Part shown: piece by piece, positions 44,566 to 53,946 of the stretch
How the letters are laid out: each line of letters starts with the position of its first letter
How positions within the stretch are numbered: the stretch's first letter is position 1
DNA from: Lactonifactor sp050944855
GTDB lineage: Bacteria; Bacillota; Clostridia; Lachnospirales; Lachnospiraceae
DNA: 58,611 bases
Assembly: GCA_050944855.1 (NCBI GenBank)
Contig: JBMNRU010000020.1
Location: 1 to 58,611, forward strand
Reading direction: 5' to 3'
The notes under the pieces: model-generated
What the model was told of the DNA's origin: nothing
The model's database searches: none
The model's input: only the letters and a program-made list of their open reading frames with translations
Program-made: the position numbers and the translations under genes

Positions 44566-44606
44566 CATTTCATATTATGAAATGATATTCTATATTATGA
44601 AATATC
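44566..44606 (-). promoter_or_regulatory. Tandem operators for the KDG regulator
   Basis: CATTTCAT-ATT-ATGAAATG (44566-44584) is followed by a second palindrome GATATT..AATATC (44584-44606) sharing TATTATGAAAT. The centres are 20 bases apart. The pair starts 9 bases beyond the -10 of eda, a repressor position. Confidence 0.7.
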
Positions 44607-44614
44607 TGAAACCA

Positions 44615-44642
44615 ATTATACTCTGGAAAGAATAATTGTCAA
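44615..44642 (-). promoter_or_regulatory. eda-kdgK promoter
   Basis: Perfect TTGACA - 16 nt - TATAAT on the minus strand, about 100 bases before the eda start. Confidence 0.85.
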
Positions 44643-44736
44643 TATCTTTTAAGAATAATGTACCCTGCCAAAGGTAAAATATTCCCATAGGGCATATTGC
44701 CGCCACAATCACAGAAAGGAACATACAGCTATCATC

Positions 44737-45501
44737 ATGGAAGAAAAAACGAAAAATCCGATCCAGGTCGCAGACCGTCTTTTCCTCACCCTGGAAACCC
44801 TGGCCGAAACCGGTCCTATCGCACTGGCGGATCTGCAAAGCCGGCTTCAATTAAATAAAAGTACCGTACATCGCCTGCTCACTTCACTCATCTATCTGGG
44901 ATATGTGCGGCAGGACGCAGAAACGGGACTTTACAGCCTTTCCTTTAAAATCCTCTCCCTTTCCAACCGACTGCTGGAAAAACTGGATATCATTGATACC
45001 ATACGGCCACACCTGAAAAAGCTGGCAGAAGAAACCGGCGAAACGGTTCATTTTGTCCAGCTTGACGGCACAGAAGCCGTATATATTGAAAAAGAAGAAT
45101 CCTATCAGAATTCTGTGCGAATGGTATCTAAAATAGGCAGCCGCGTCCCTCTGTACTGTTCCGGCGTAGGCAAAGCCATCCTGGCAGATCTGCCGGAAGA
45201 CAAAATCAGAAGCATCTGGAACGCCAGCGATATTCGGGCACTGACAAAATACACGATTACCGAATTTCCTCAATTCATGAAACATCTGGAACAGGTCCGG
45301 GCAAATGGGTATGCGCTGGATTGGGAAGAAAATGAGCTTGGCGTACGCTGTATCGCCGTTTCTATTCCCCGTTATGACAAAATGCCCAGGTACGCATTGA
45401 GCATCTCTGCTCCGGCTGCCCGTATGTCAGAGGAAGACATACAAAAATGGATACCGGTCATGTTAAATATAAAAAAACAGCTTCTGTCCATCCTGACATA
45501 A
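44737..45501 (+). CDS. IclR-family regulator of the KDG genes (KdgR-like)
   Basis: 254 aa. The N-terminal winged helix-turn-helix (about 10-65; IALADLQSRLQLNKSTVHRLL) is followed by the IclR effector domain (GSRVPLYCSGVGKAILA; ELGVRCIAVSIP). The closest known role is KdgR, which represses hexuronate and KDG genes until KDG or a relative binds. It is divergent from eda-kdgK, with tandem operators in between. The ribosome site AAAGGA is about 18 nt from the ATG, unusually far. Confidence 0.87.
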   Translation: MEEKTKNPIQVADRLFLTLETLAETGPIALADLQSRLQLNKSTVHRLLTSLIYLGYVRQDAETGLYSLSFKILSLSNRLLEKLDIIDTIRPHLKKLAEETGETVHFVQLDGTEAVYIEKEESYQNSVRMVSKIGSRVPLYCSGVGKAILADLPEDKIRSIWNASDIRALTKYTITEFPQFMKHLEQVRANGYALDWEENELGVRCIAVSIPRYDKMPRYALSISAPAARMSEEDIQKWIPVMLNIKKQLLSILT

Positions 45502-45502
45502 A

Positions 45503-45555
45503 AAATGAGCCGCTGCACTATGATATTTCTATTCATAGTACAGTGACTCATTTTC
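45503..45555. terminator. Terminator between kdgR-like gene and TPR gene
   Basis: A long imperfect hairpin: AAAATGAG pairs with CTCATTTT, then CGCTG with CAGTG (one wobble), then ACTATGA with TCATAGT. It ends in TTTTC on the plus strand and lies between converging stops. Confidence 0.75.
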
Positions 45556-45556
45556 T

Positions 45557-46621
45557 TTATCTTGACTGTAAAAATTCATATTCTTTCTGTGCAGCCGTAT
45601 CCTCCGGATAACTTGCCAGATATTGCTCCGCCTTTGTCCGGGCCGTTTCAAAATCCAGCTTTCCTTCGTAAGCTACAATTTCATTAAAAAGCAAAGACTG
45701 CCGATCATCGCCCTCTGCCATAGTCAGCCCCAGAATAATATTATTCAGTGCATCATCATAATTCCCTTCCACAATATCGCAGTAGGCCAGACCATTATAA
45801 CTTTTGGCCGACTCCCCGTTATCTGTCATATATTGCTGATACATGGCTCGTGCATTCCCGATATCATCCAATCCTGCATAAACCTTTCCCAGAAACAGGG
45901 CAGCTTCTTTGTTGCCGTCATTCATGGCTGTGACCAGGGCTTCCTTCGCATGTTCATAATCTTCCAGGTAATAATAAATACGGCCGCGTTCAAAATAATC
46001 ATCCGCATCTTTATAGGAAATTTCCAGGGCCTTTTCCAGAAAAGCATCGCCATCCCCGGTCATATCCTTCTTTTCATATACCCGGTATACATTCAAATAG
46101 TCCCTGTATTCTTTGGAACCATCCAACATTCTGGCAAAATCTTTCTGTGCATTCTCATAATCGTCCTGCTCCAGATAAATACTGCCTCTTATAAAACAGG
46201 CCTCTTTATGGAATCCCAACTCTAATATCTGATCGCAGCATGCTTTTGAGCCTTCCAGATCCTGCGCCTTATATAGGGCCGAAGCCTGATAGAAAAGAAT
46301 ATCCGTTTCTAAAGCACGATCCTTCTTCTTTCCTTCCATAGCGGAAAGGGCCTTTTCAAAAGACGCAGAGGCCTCCTCATAATTTCCCAGACGCAAATAG
46401 GCAATCCCTTCTCCCCGGTAAGATTCCACCAGATTTTCCTCTTCGGCAACCGACAGTTCAAAATCTCCGATGGCTTCTTCATAGGAACCTGCCTCCAGTG
46501 CCTCCGCTCCGCTTTCGTAATGAGAAACTTCGTCATTCTTTCCGCATCCGGCAAAACATAACATGGCACCGGTCAGCAACAGACTTATATTTCGTATCGT
46601 TTTCTTCCTTATTATCATCAT
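45557..46621 (-). CDS. TPR-repeat lipoprotein
   Basis: 354 aa. A lipoprotein signal ends in LCFAGC near residue 26. About eight tetratricopeptide units follow (for example ALEAGSYEEAIGDFELSV, YLRLGNYEEASASFEKAL, YYYLEDYEHAKEALVTAM). TPR domains mediate protein-protein contacts, here on the outer membrane face. Partner unknown. It follows glmM by 40 bases on the same strand. Confidence 0.85.
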   Translation of the reverse strand: MMIIRKKTIRNISLLLTGAMLCFAGCGKNDEVSHYESGAEALEAGSYEEAIGDFELSVAEEENLVESYRGEGIAYLRLGNYEEASASFEKALSAMEGKKKDRALETDILFYQASALYKAQDLEGSKACCDQILELGFHKEACFIRGSIYLEQDDYENAQKDFARMLDGSKEYRDYLNVYRVYEKKDMTGDGDAFLEKALEISYKDADDYFERGRIYYYLEDYEHAKEALVTAMNDGNKEAALFLGKVYAGLDDIGNARAMYQQYMTDNGESAKSYNGLAYCDIVEGNYDDALNNIILGLTMAEGDDRQSLLFNEIVAYEGKLDFETARTKAEQYLASYPEDTAAQKEYEFLQSR

Positions 46622-46661
46622 TCATACCTACTTTTACTGCTCACGGTTATTGAGACAACTG

Positions 46662-48008
46662 CTATTTTACCACCAGCTGTTCTCTTACCATAACACGAAG
46701 TACTTTATCGACCTGCTCTTCACAGATCTCATCAGTGGCAGCTTCCACCATGACACGTACAACCGGTTCTGTACCGCTTTCTCTCACCAGGATTCTTCCT
46801 TCGTCTCCCAAATATGCAGCTACTTCTTCTACTACTTTTACCACTTCCGGATTTTCTCTGGCTTCTTTTTTATCATATACGCGAACATTTTTCAGCAGCT
46901 GCGGATAAATCTTCACTTCATCTGCCAGCGTACCCAGAGGCTGTTTCTTTTCAATCATGGTTTCCATTACTTTCAGTGATGTAAGGATACCGTCACCTGT
47001 AGAGGCATGACGGGAAAAAATAATATGTCCGGACTGTTCACCGCCCAGGCTGTGGCCGTTTTCCATCATGTTTTCACATACATATTTATCGCCTACTGCC
47101 GTTTTTTCATAACGCATGCCTTCCCTGTCACAGGCTTTGTACAGACCCAGATTAGACATAACGGTAGTTACGATCGTATTATTATTCAGCTGACCTTTTT
47201 CCATCATATACTTGCCACAGACATACATGATACGGTCGCCGTCAATGACTCTGCCGTTTTCATCTACCGCAATACAGCGGTCGGCATCTCCGTCGTAGGC
47301 AAAGCCCACATCCAAACCGTTTTCCTTTACAAACTCCTGCAGCACTTCAATATGAGTAGAACCACAGTTTGTGTTAATGTTTGTTCCATCCGGTTCATTA
47401 TTGATTACGTAAGTTTTGGCTCCCAATGCATCAAATACACTCTTTGCAACAGAGGATGCACTGCCGTTGGCACAATCTAAGCCCACACGGAATTTTTTAA
47501 AAGAGCGGCTTGGAATGGAGATCAGATATCCAATATAACGGTTTCTTCCCGCTGAGAAATCGATCGTACGCCCGATCTTTTCTCTTGTTGCCAGAGGCAA
47601 TTCCGGAATCTTGCCGTCAATATACTGCTCGATCTGCTCTTCCACAGAAGCTTCCATCTTCTGTCCATTGCCGTTGATAATCTTAATACCATTATCATAG
47701 AAAGGATTATGACTGGCGGAGATCATAATACCGCAATCAAATCCTTCTGTTCTGATTACATAAGAAACACTCGGAGTTGTTGTTACATGGAGCAGATATG
47801 CATCCGCTCCGGAAGCGGTCAAACCGGCAACCAGGGCATATTCAAACATATAGCTGCTTCTTCTGGTATCTTTTCCGATAACAATCTGTGCTTTATGATC
47901 CTGTCCATAGTACCAGCCCAGAAAGCGGCCCACTTTAAACGCATGTTCCACAGTCAAATTCACATTAGCCTCGCCTCTAAAACCATCTGTTCCAAAATAC
48001 TTTCCCAT
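46662..48008 (-). CDS. glmM: Phosphoglucosamine mutase
   Basis: 448 aa. The start is KYFGTDGFRGEAN, the phosphoserine loop SASHNPFYDNGIK lies near residue 100, the metal loop is DGDADRC and the C-terminal phosphate-binding loop VRESGTEPVVRVM. It converts glucosamine-6-P to glucosamine-1-P for peptidoglycan. ATG at 48008 has a GAGGAG site; the upstream GTG lies inside that site. In many Firmicutes glmM follows cdaA-cdaR; here it is about 40 kb away. Confidence 0.95.
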   Translation of the reverse strand: MGKYFGTDGFRGEANVNLTVEHAFKVGRFLGWYYGQDHKAQIVIGKDTRRSSYMFEYALVAGLTASGADAYLLHVTTTPSVSYVIRTEGFDCGIMISASHNPFYDNGIKIINGNGQKMEASVEEQIEQYIDGKIPELPLATREKIGRTIDFSAGRNRYIGYLISIPSRSFKKFRVGLDCANGSASSVAKSVFDALGAKTYVINNEPDGTNINTNCGSTHIEVLQEFVKENGLDVGFAYDGDADRCIAVDENGRVIDGDRIMYVCGKYMMEKGQLNNNTIVTTVMSNLGLYKACDREGMRYEKTAVGDKYVCENMMENGHSLGGEQSGHIIFSRHASTGDGILTSLKVMETMIEKKQPLGTLADEVKIYPQLLKNVRVYDKKEARENPEVVKVVEEVAAYLGDEGRILVRESGTEPVVRVMVEAATDEICEEQVDKVLRVMVREQLVVK

Positions 48009-48026
48009 TTCTATCACTCCTCACTT

Positions 48027-48947
48027 TTAAAATAATGCTTCCTGATAAACACCTTTGGCAATTAATTCCCGAAAAGCGTCTACTACTGTTTTTTTATCTT
48101 CCTGATAAGTGACACCAAACCAGCTGTCCTGTGTTTCCAGCACAGTCACACTGGCTTTGCCTTCCTTCATCAGTTCATCAATGATCGTAGGCAAAAGATA
48201 CTCTTTTTTGCTGACATCTTCTCCTAACTGAGCCAGAAACTTCACAAACTTCTCTTCCAGACAGTCCATAAATCTGGGTGTCAGCCCCCACATATTCATG
48301 GATACCAGATTATCTGCATTCAATGGAATCACGGTGCCGTCCTCATGTTCCACCACGGCTCCATGCGGAGTTTTTACAATATTATGGGTTTCCGTGATGC
48401 CGATCAGGCGCCCTGTTTCGTCCAGGGAACAAACCCCTCTGGTCACGCCCCCATTATCGCTTAACGTATTCTTTAAGACAAATCCTGCCATACAGATATC
48501 TAATACATCATCATCTTCTTCTGCTTTCTGCACCAGATAATCATGTACTTTTACAAATGCTTCTTTTCCATAATAATCATCGGCATTAATGACAACAAAC
48601 GGCTCATGGAGCACAGATCTGGCGCTTAAAACTGCCTGCCCGGTTCCCCACGGTTTCGTTCTGTTCTCCGGTCTGATAAATCCTGACGGAAGGTCATCCA
48701 GTTCCTGATATGCATACTCTACTTCAGTGATTTTCTCAATACGCCGTCCAATAATCTCCTTAAAATCCTTTTCCAGATCTCTGCGGATAATAAAAACTAC
48801 TTTATTAAATCCGGCTTCCAGAGCATCATATATAGAATAATCCATAATAATCTCTCCGTTGGGACCCACCGGCTCCAACTGCTTAATACCCTTTCCAAAA
48901 CGGCTCCCAATCCCAGCCGCCATAATAACCAATGCTGTTTTTCTCAT
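48027..48947 (-). CDS. Nucleotidyltransferase family protein
   Basis: 306 aa. The N-terminal VIMAAGIGSRFGKGIKQLEPVGPNGE is a sugar-1-phosphate nucleotidyltransferase motif, with the metal-binding NADDYYGKEAF near residue 125. It lacks the left-handed beta-helix of GlmU. It sits 18 bases before glmM in an apparent operon, which suggests a role in cell-envelope precursor synthesis, but substrate and nucleotide cannot be read from the sequence. Confidence 0.8.
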   Translation of the reverse strand: MRKTALVIMAAGIGSRFGKGIKQLEPVGPNGEIIMDYSIYDALEAGFNKVVFIIRRDLEKDFKEIIGRRIEKITEVEYAYQELDDLPSGFIRPENRTKPWGTGQAVLSARSVLHEPFVVINADDYYGKEAFVKVHDYLVQKAEEDDDVLDICMAGFVLKNTLSDNGGVTRGVCSLDETGRLIGITETHNIVKTPHGAVVEHEDGTVIPLNADNLVSMNMWGLTPRFMDCLEEKFVKFLAQLGEDVSKKEYLLPTIIDELMKEGKASVTVLETQDSWFGVTYQEDKKTVVDAFRELIAKGVYQEALF

Positions 48948-49015
48948 GATGATACCAGTATTTCCTTTCTCTTCTCCCCACCGGTTTCAAGAACCTTGTC
49001 ATTAGAAAAAATATT

Positions 49016-50089
49016 CTAATTGTCATTCATCTTTGCCAGCTTTGCAGCCTGATCCGCTGCAATTAAACTGTCAATAATCTCATCCAGGTCTCCGTTTAGA
49101 ATACCGTCCAAACGATGTAATGTCAATTTAATTCTGTGATCGGTCACACGACCCTGAGGGAAATTGTAAGTGCGGATTTTCTCAGAACGGTCTCCGGTTC
49201 CGACCTGACTTCTCCTGGCCTCCGCTTCTGCATCATGCTGTTTCTGCAGTTCCATCTCATATAAACGGGAACGCAGTACCTTTAACGCTTTATCTTTATT
49301 CTTTAACTGTGACTTTTCATCCTGGCAGGAGATTACAATACCTGTAGGAATATGAGTCAGACGTACTGCAGAGTCTGTAGTATTTACGCACTGACCGCCA
49401 TTGCCGGATGCCCTAAATACGTCAAACTTACAATCATTCATATCCAGATGGAAGTCGATTTCTTCCGCTTCGGGCATGATTGCCACTGTACAGGTGGAAG
49501 TATGAATTCTTCCACTGGACTCCGTCTCCGGCACACGCTGTACACGATGCACACCGCTTTCATACTTCAGGCGGGAATAGGCCCCCTGTCCGGTAATCAT
49601 AAAGGTAACCTCTTTAAAACCACCGTTTCCATTTTCATTTAAACTCATCATCTCGGTTTTCCAACGGCGGGACTCCGCATATTTTACATACATACGGTAT
49701 ACATCTGCAGCAAACAGCGCTGCTTCATCACCGCCGGCACCACCGCGAATCTCTACGATAACGTTCTTATCATCGTTGGGATCCTTTGGGAGAAGAAGGA
49801 TCTTTAATTCTGTCTCCAGCTCCTCGATTCTTTTCTTTGCATCCGAAAGCTCTTCTTTGAGCATTTCACGCATCTCTTCATCAGACTCTTCCTCCAGCAT
49901 AGAAAGACTGTCCTCTACGGTCTGATTGCAGGCCTTGTATTCCCGATAAGCATCTACAATAGGCTGCAGATCGCTCTGTTCCTTCATTAATTTCTGAAAT
50001 CTCGCCTGATCATTTGTCACATCGGGCTCATTCAATTCATTTAATATTTCTTCAAAATGGATCAGTATATCCTCCAATTTATCAAACAC
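49016..50089 (-). CDS. prfA: Peptide chain release factor 1
   Basis: 357 aa. The GGQ motif (SGNGGQCVNTT) is near residue 229, and the codon-reading tripeptide is PET in QRVPETESSGRIHTS, the RF1 PxT type, so it recognises UAA and UAG. The start is GTG, with AGGAGG 7 nt upstream. It follows prmC, whose product methylates the GGQ glutamine. Confidence 0.96.
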   Translation of the reverse strand: MFDKLEDILIHFEEILNELNEPDVTNDQARFQKLMKEQSDLQPIVDAYREYKACNQTVEDSLSMLEEESDEEMREMLKEELSDAKKRIEELETELKILLLPKDPNDDKNVIVEIRGGAGGDEAALFAADVYRMYVKYAESRRWKTEMMSLNENGNGGFKEVTFMITGQGAYSRLKYESGVHRVQRVPETESSGRIHTSTCTVAIMPEAEEIDFHLDMNDCKFDVFRASGNGGQCVNTTDSAVRLTHIPTGIVISCQDEKSQLKNKDKALKVLRSRLYEMELQKQHDAEAEARRSQVGTGDRSEKIRTYNFPQGRVTDHRIKLTLHRLDGILNGDLDEIIDSLIAADQAAKLAKMNDN

Positions 50090-50101
50090 AGGTATTCCTC
50101 C

Positions 50102-50929
50102 TTATATTTTCCGGCCGATCACCACTCTGTCCAGTCCGGCCAGATCCTTTCGGACGGCCGTCTGCTCATAACCGGCATCCTCTAATAAACCTTTTACCGC
50201 CTCACCCTGATCGTATCCGATCTCAAAGCAAAGCCAGCCGCCAGCCTTCAGATAACTGCCGGCCTGCTTTACAATCTCTCTGTAAAAATAAAGTCCGTCT
50301 TCCTTTCCGTCCAAAGCCAGATGCGGCTCATGGTCACGGACTTCTTCCATCAGTCTGGGAATCTCATCCGAAGCGATATAAGGGGGATTCGATACGATTA
50401 TATCATATACCCCATCTATGCAGTCAAATAAATTACTCTCTGTCAGCCGGGCTTTTATTCCCAGCAATTCCATATTGGTTCGTGCCACTTTTAATGCGGA
50501 TGGGGAAATATCTGCACCCGTCCCTTCATATCCCGGCCGTTCATGAAGCAGGGTAAGCAAAATACATCCGCTTCCGGTGCACATATCCAGCAGCTTTCCT
50601 TCCCTTCCCATATGCTTCAGCACTTCTTCCACCAGACATTCCGTATCCTGCCGGGGAATCAGCACCTGGTCATTTACATAAAAGCACAATCCATAAAAAT
50701 AGGCTTTCTGTGTCAGCTGCTGCAGAGGTATGTGTTTCTTTCTTTCCCGTATCAGTTTTAAGTAAGCCTCTTCTTTTTCTTCCGGTACGATTTCCTCTTC
50801 CTTTAGAAAATATTCATGTCTTGAAATTTCAAACACATCTTCCATCAACAGCCACGCGTCCTGCACGCCGTTTTCAATCTGCGCAAGCTGCGCTTTTCCC
50901 TCCTGCAATAACGTTCTCAATGATTGCAT
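50102..50929 (-). CDS. prmC: Release factor glutamine methyltransferase
   Basis: 275 aa. The SAM-binding motif is LLDMCTGSGCILLTLL, and the catalytic NPPY lies in IIVSNPPYIAS near residue 181. It methylates the GGQ glutamine of RF1 and RF2. It overlaps the preceding DUF1385 gene by 13 bases and precedes prfA by 12 bases. Confidence 0.95.
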   Translation of the reverse strand: MQSLRTLLQEGKAQLAQIENGVQDAWLLMEDVFEISRHEYFLKEEEIVPEEKEEAYLKLIRERKKHIPLQQLTQKAYFYGLCFYVNDQVLIPRQDTECLVEEVLKHMGREGKLLDMCTGSGCILLTLLHERPGYEGTGADISPSALKVARTNMELLGIKARLTESNLFDCIDGVYDIIVSNPPYIASDEIPRLMEEVRDHEPHLALDGKEDGLYFYREIVKQAGSYLKAGGWLCFEIGYDQGEAVKGLLEDAGYEQTAVRKDLAGLDRVVIGRKI

Positions 50930-51909
50930 GGGTCACATTCCTCTTTCTCATTCTCTTCCAGATAGGAACGCCAGTCGAATACTGCCTCTACTGCTGCAAT
51001 GGCCACCTCTGCCATATCCGGCTCCGGCTCTCTTGTGGTCAGCTTCTGCAGCGCCAGTCCCGGCTTGCTGAGCAAAGATACCACCGGATGATCACTGTTT
51101 CCCGCAAGGCGTATGATCTCATAAGACACACCAGCGATAAGAGGCACCAGCAGCACACGGATCAACACGCGCAGCCACAGCTGGGAAACCGGAAACACAG
51201 CAAAAAATCCAATAAAAAAAATAATACTGACGATAATCACAAAAAACAAAAAGCTGGTACCGCACCGCTTGTGCAGCCGAGAACTTTTCATCACATTTTC
51301 TACCGTCAAGGGCATGCCGTGTTCGATACAGTTGATACACTTGTGCTCTGCACCGTGATACATAAAAACTCTCTGAATATCTTTCATCCGGGAAATCAAC
51401 AGCAGATAACCCATAAAAATAAGAATACGGATCAGTGCTTCCACTATGGTAATACCGGATTCTGCGGCGCCTGCCTTTCGCAAAATGCTGGCAAGCAAAT
51501 AGGGCAGGATCATAAAAAGTCCCACAGATAATACTACCGAGAATGCCACTGTCCCGTACATCATCCAATCCATGATTTTCTTTTGTTTCAGCTCATATTT
51601 TTTTCGTTCATCCTGTGACATCGCTGCAAGACGAGCTTCTTCTTTTTCCTTCTCTTCTTCCTCATCTTCAAAAAATGAAGCCGAATACATCAGGCAGCTG
51701 ACGCCCACGACCATGGAATCTATAAAATTGAACACGCCTCTCAGAAAGGGGACATTCAGAAAACGCTTGAATGGAAAAACACTTTTATATTCTTCTACTT
51801 TTATTTCAATTCCGCCGTCCGGCCTTCTTACGCCAACCGAATATTGGTCCTTATGCCGCATCATAATGCCTTCCATGACGGCCTGACCACCAATATTGCA
51901 TGATTTCAT
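50917..51909 (-). CDS. DUF1385 (YqhQ-like) membrane protein
   Basis: 330 aa. The N-terminal signature IGGQAVMEGIMMRHKDQY is diagnostic of DUF1385. Several membrane helices (about 130-160, 170-190 and 225-265) follow, with MYHGAEHKCINCIEHG carrying conserved His and Cys residues. An acidic Glu/Lys-rich stretch lies at about 90-105. Function is not established. Its place between rpmE and prmC is conserved in Clostridia. Confidence 0.88.
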   Translation of the reverse strand: MKSCNIGGQAVMEGIMMRHKDQYSVGVRRPDGGIEIKVEEYKSVFPFKRFLNVPFLRGVFNFIDSMVVGVSCLMYSASFFEDEEEEKEKEEARLAAMSQDERKKYELKQKKIMDWMMYGTVAFSVVLSVGLFMILPYLLASILRKAGAAESGITIVEALIRILIFMGYLLLISRMKDIQRVFMYHGAEHKCINCIEHGMPLTVENVMKSSRLHKRCGTSFLFFVIIVSIIFFIGFFAVFPVSQLWLRVLIRVLLVPLIAGVSYEIIRLAGNSDHPVVSLLSKPGLALQKLTTREPEPDMAEVAIAAVEAVFDWRSYLEENEKEECDPCNH

Positions 51910-51930
51910 ATAGTTACCTCTTATAGCAAG

Positions 51931-51960
51931 ACAGGCTGAGATTATGCAACCTCAGCCTGT
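51931..51960 (-). terminator. Hairpin after rpmE
   Basis: ACAGGCTGAG (51931-51940) and CTCAGCCTGT (51951-51960) form a perfect 10-bp stem. There is no T run on the minus strand, so it may be a processing site or attenuator rather than a full terminator. Confidence 0.5.
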
Positions 51961-51972
51961 TCATACTTTTTA

Positions 51973-52176
51973 TTATTTTGTGATACCGTATTTCTTGTTG
52001 AACTTATCGATACGTCCACGAGCCTGTGCTGCCTTCTGCTGTCCTGTGTAGAACGGATGACATTTGGAACATATTTCTACGTGAATCTCTGGTTTTGTAG
52101 ATCCTGTTACGAATGTATTTCCACAGTTGCAGGTTACAGTTGCCTGATGGTATTCTGGATGCAATCCTTCTTTCAT
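51973..52176 (-). CDS. rpmE: 50S ribosomal protein L31, zinc-binding type
   Basis: 67 aa. The four zinc ligands C16, C18, C37 and C40 (VTCNCGNTF; EICSKCHPFYTG) mark the C+ form, which binds zinc; the zinc-free paralogue replaces it under zinc starvation. It has a strong promoter of its own between it and rho. Confidence 0.95.
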   Translation of the reverse strand: MKEGLHPEYHQATVTCNCGNTFVTGSTKPEIHVEICSKCHPFYTGQQKAAQARGRIDKFNKKYGITK

Positions 52177-52251
52177 GTTATTTCACCTCTTCTATCTATT
52201 TGTTCTATTTTCTATTAGCTATTGCGTTCTTAATAATAAAACAGCTTTTAA

Positions 52252-52280
52252 AGTGTAGCATATTCTACAAATAATGTCAA
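52252..52280 (-). promoter_or_regulatory. rpmE promoter
   Basis: Perfect TTGACA - 17 nt - TACACT on the minus strand, about 75 bases before the rpmE ATG and just after the rho stop. Confidence 0.8.
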
Positions 52281-52292
52281 TGCAAAAGCAGA

Positions 52293-53648
52293 TTAAAACT
52301 TCTGTTTTTTCACCATCTGCACAAACTCTTCATTATTACGTGTGCGTGCGAACATATTTAGAATCTGCTCTACCGCTTCTTCCGCACGCATGCCGTTGAT
52401 CGCCTTTCTCATACTGTAGACAGCTTCCTGCTCTTCTTTGGAAAGAAGAAGGTCTTCTCTTCGGGTACCTGACTTTGCAATGTCAATGGCCGGAAAAATT
52501 CTCTTTTCCTGAAGCTTTCTGTCCAGAACCAGTTCCATATTGCCGGTTCCTTTAAATTCTTCATAGATCACATCATCCATCTTGCTTCCCGTATCCACCA
52601 GCGCAGTAGCCAGAATGGTCAGGCTTCCGCCCTCACGCATATTTCTGGCCGCACCAAAGAACCGTTTCGGCATATGAAGAGCCGCCGGATCCAAACCGCC
52701 GGACAGGGTACGTCCGCTTGGCGGAACCGTAAGATTATATGCTCTGGCCAGACGGGTAATGCTGTCCAGTAAAACAGTAACATCTTTTCTGTGCTCCACC
52801 AGTCTTCTGGCACGCTCGATCACCATCTCAGATACTCGCTTATGATGCTCCGGCAATTCATCGAAAGTAGAATAAATGACCTCTACATTCTTCCCCTGAA
52901 TGGCTTCTTTGATATCCGTTACTTCTTCCGGACGCTCATCAATTAAAAGAATGATCAGATGCATCTCCGGGTTGTTGCGCAAAATAGATTTCGCCACATC
53001 TTTTAATAAAGTAGTTTTACCTGCTTTTGGAGGAGATACGATCATACCTCTCTGGCCTTTTCCGATAGGGCTGACCATATCGACCACACGCATAGCCAGA
53101 CTTCCTCCCGGCCGTTCCAGACACAATCTCTCATCCGGGAACACAGGCGTCATATCTTCAAAATTATAACGTTTCTGGCTGTCATTGGGAGACAGTCCAT
53201 TAATAGAAGTTACATATAATAATGCGCTGAACTTTTCATTCTGACTCTTTACACGGGTATTCCCCGCCAGAATGTCACCTGTCTTCAGATTGAAACGGCG
53301 TATTTGAGACGGAGAGACATAGACATCATTCTCTCCCGGCAGATAATTATCGCTTCGAATAAATCCGTATCCATCCGGCATTACCTCCAGAATTCCCTGG
53401 GCCTTCAATCCGCTGTCCAGCTGCGACTGTTCCATAGGCGCCTTCTCTTCTGACACAGTTTTTTCTTCCATCGGTTTTTTTTCTTCTATATGTGCTTTAG
53501 AGCTTTGCACCTTTTTATCTTTTTCATCTTCTTCTAACATACGCAGGATCAAGTCCTCTTTCTTCAGAGCCGAAATGCCTTTCAGCCCTCTGGCTTTTGC
53601 TACTTCTTTCAGCGCATTTAAAGAAAGTGATTCATATTTTTCTCTCAT
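52293..53648 (-). CDS. rho: Transcription termination factor Rho
   Basis: 451 aa. An N-terminal SAP-like Rho_N helix-extended-loop (LSLNALKEVAKARGLKG) is followed by a Lys/Glu-rich insert (about 40-85). The cold-shock-like RNA-binding domain has GYGFIRSDNYLPGENDVYVS, and the ATPase core has SPPKAGKTTLL near residue 209 and LLIDERPEEVTD. A ring hexamer that ends untranslated transcripts. Head of the rho-rpmE-DUF1385-prmC-prfA block. Confidence 0.95.
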   Translation of the reverse strand: MREKYESLSLNALKEVAKARGLKGISALKKEDLILRMLEEDEKDKKVQSSKAHIEEKKPMEEKTVSEEKAPMEQSQLDSGLKAQGILEVMPDGYGFIRSDNYLPGENDVYVSPSQIRRFNLKTGDILAGNTRVKSQNEKFSALLYVTSINGLSPNDSQKRYNFEDMTPVFPDERLCLERPGGSLAMRVVDMVSPIGKGQRGMIVSPPKAGKTTLLKDVAKSILRNNPEMHLIILLIDERPEEVTDIKEAIQGKNVEVIYSTFDELPEHHKRVSEMVIERARRLVEHRKDVTVLLDSITRLARAYNLTVPPSGRTLSGGLDPAALHMPKRFFGAARNMREGGSLTILATALVDTGSKMDDVIYEEFKGTGNMELVLDRKLQEKRIFPAIDIAKSGTRREDLLLSKEEQEAVYSMRKAINGMRAEEAVEQILNMFARTRNNEEFVQMVKKQKF

Positions 53649-53946
53649 TTCAGATTACCTCACTTGATATGAAATAAAACTTACTCAAAAAACACTCCCC
53701 AAGGGTATACAATATTAACATAGAAATCATGGGGACTCGTCTGAACCGACAATGACATACCAGATACTTATGAACATCCCTTCCGGGACAACTTACTGTA
53801 ATTACTTTATCATATTTCTTTCCAAAATAGAAGTGCGTTTTTCGGTCATTTTTCTCCATATCCTGCCTGGAAAAGGAAAAAGGCTGCAAAAAAATCTTTG
53901 CTGCCCTGTTCCAATAACATAAACTCCTATTACTAACGGATATGTA
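53649..53946. other. Intergenic region upstream of rho
   Basis: 298 bases. Minus-strand TTCAGA - 17 nt - TATGTT (about 53734-53762) is a weak promoter candidate for rho. CCCTTCCGGG near 53780 is a small palindrome. No coding sequence is credible here: a 79-codon minus-strand frame lacks a ribosome site and recognisable features. Confidence 0.4.

Noticed and set aside
53650..53889. A 79-codon minus-strand frame upstream of rho
   Set aside because: No ribosome site and no family features; more likely the rho promoter and leader region.
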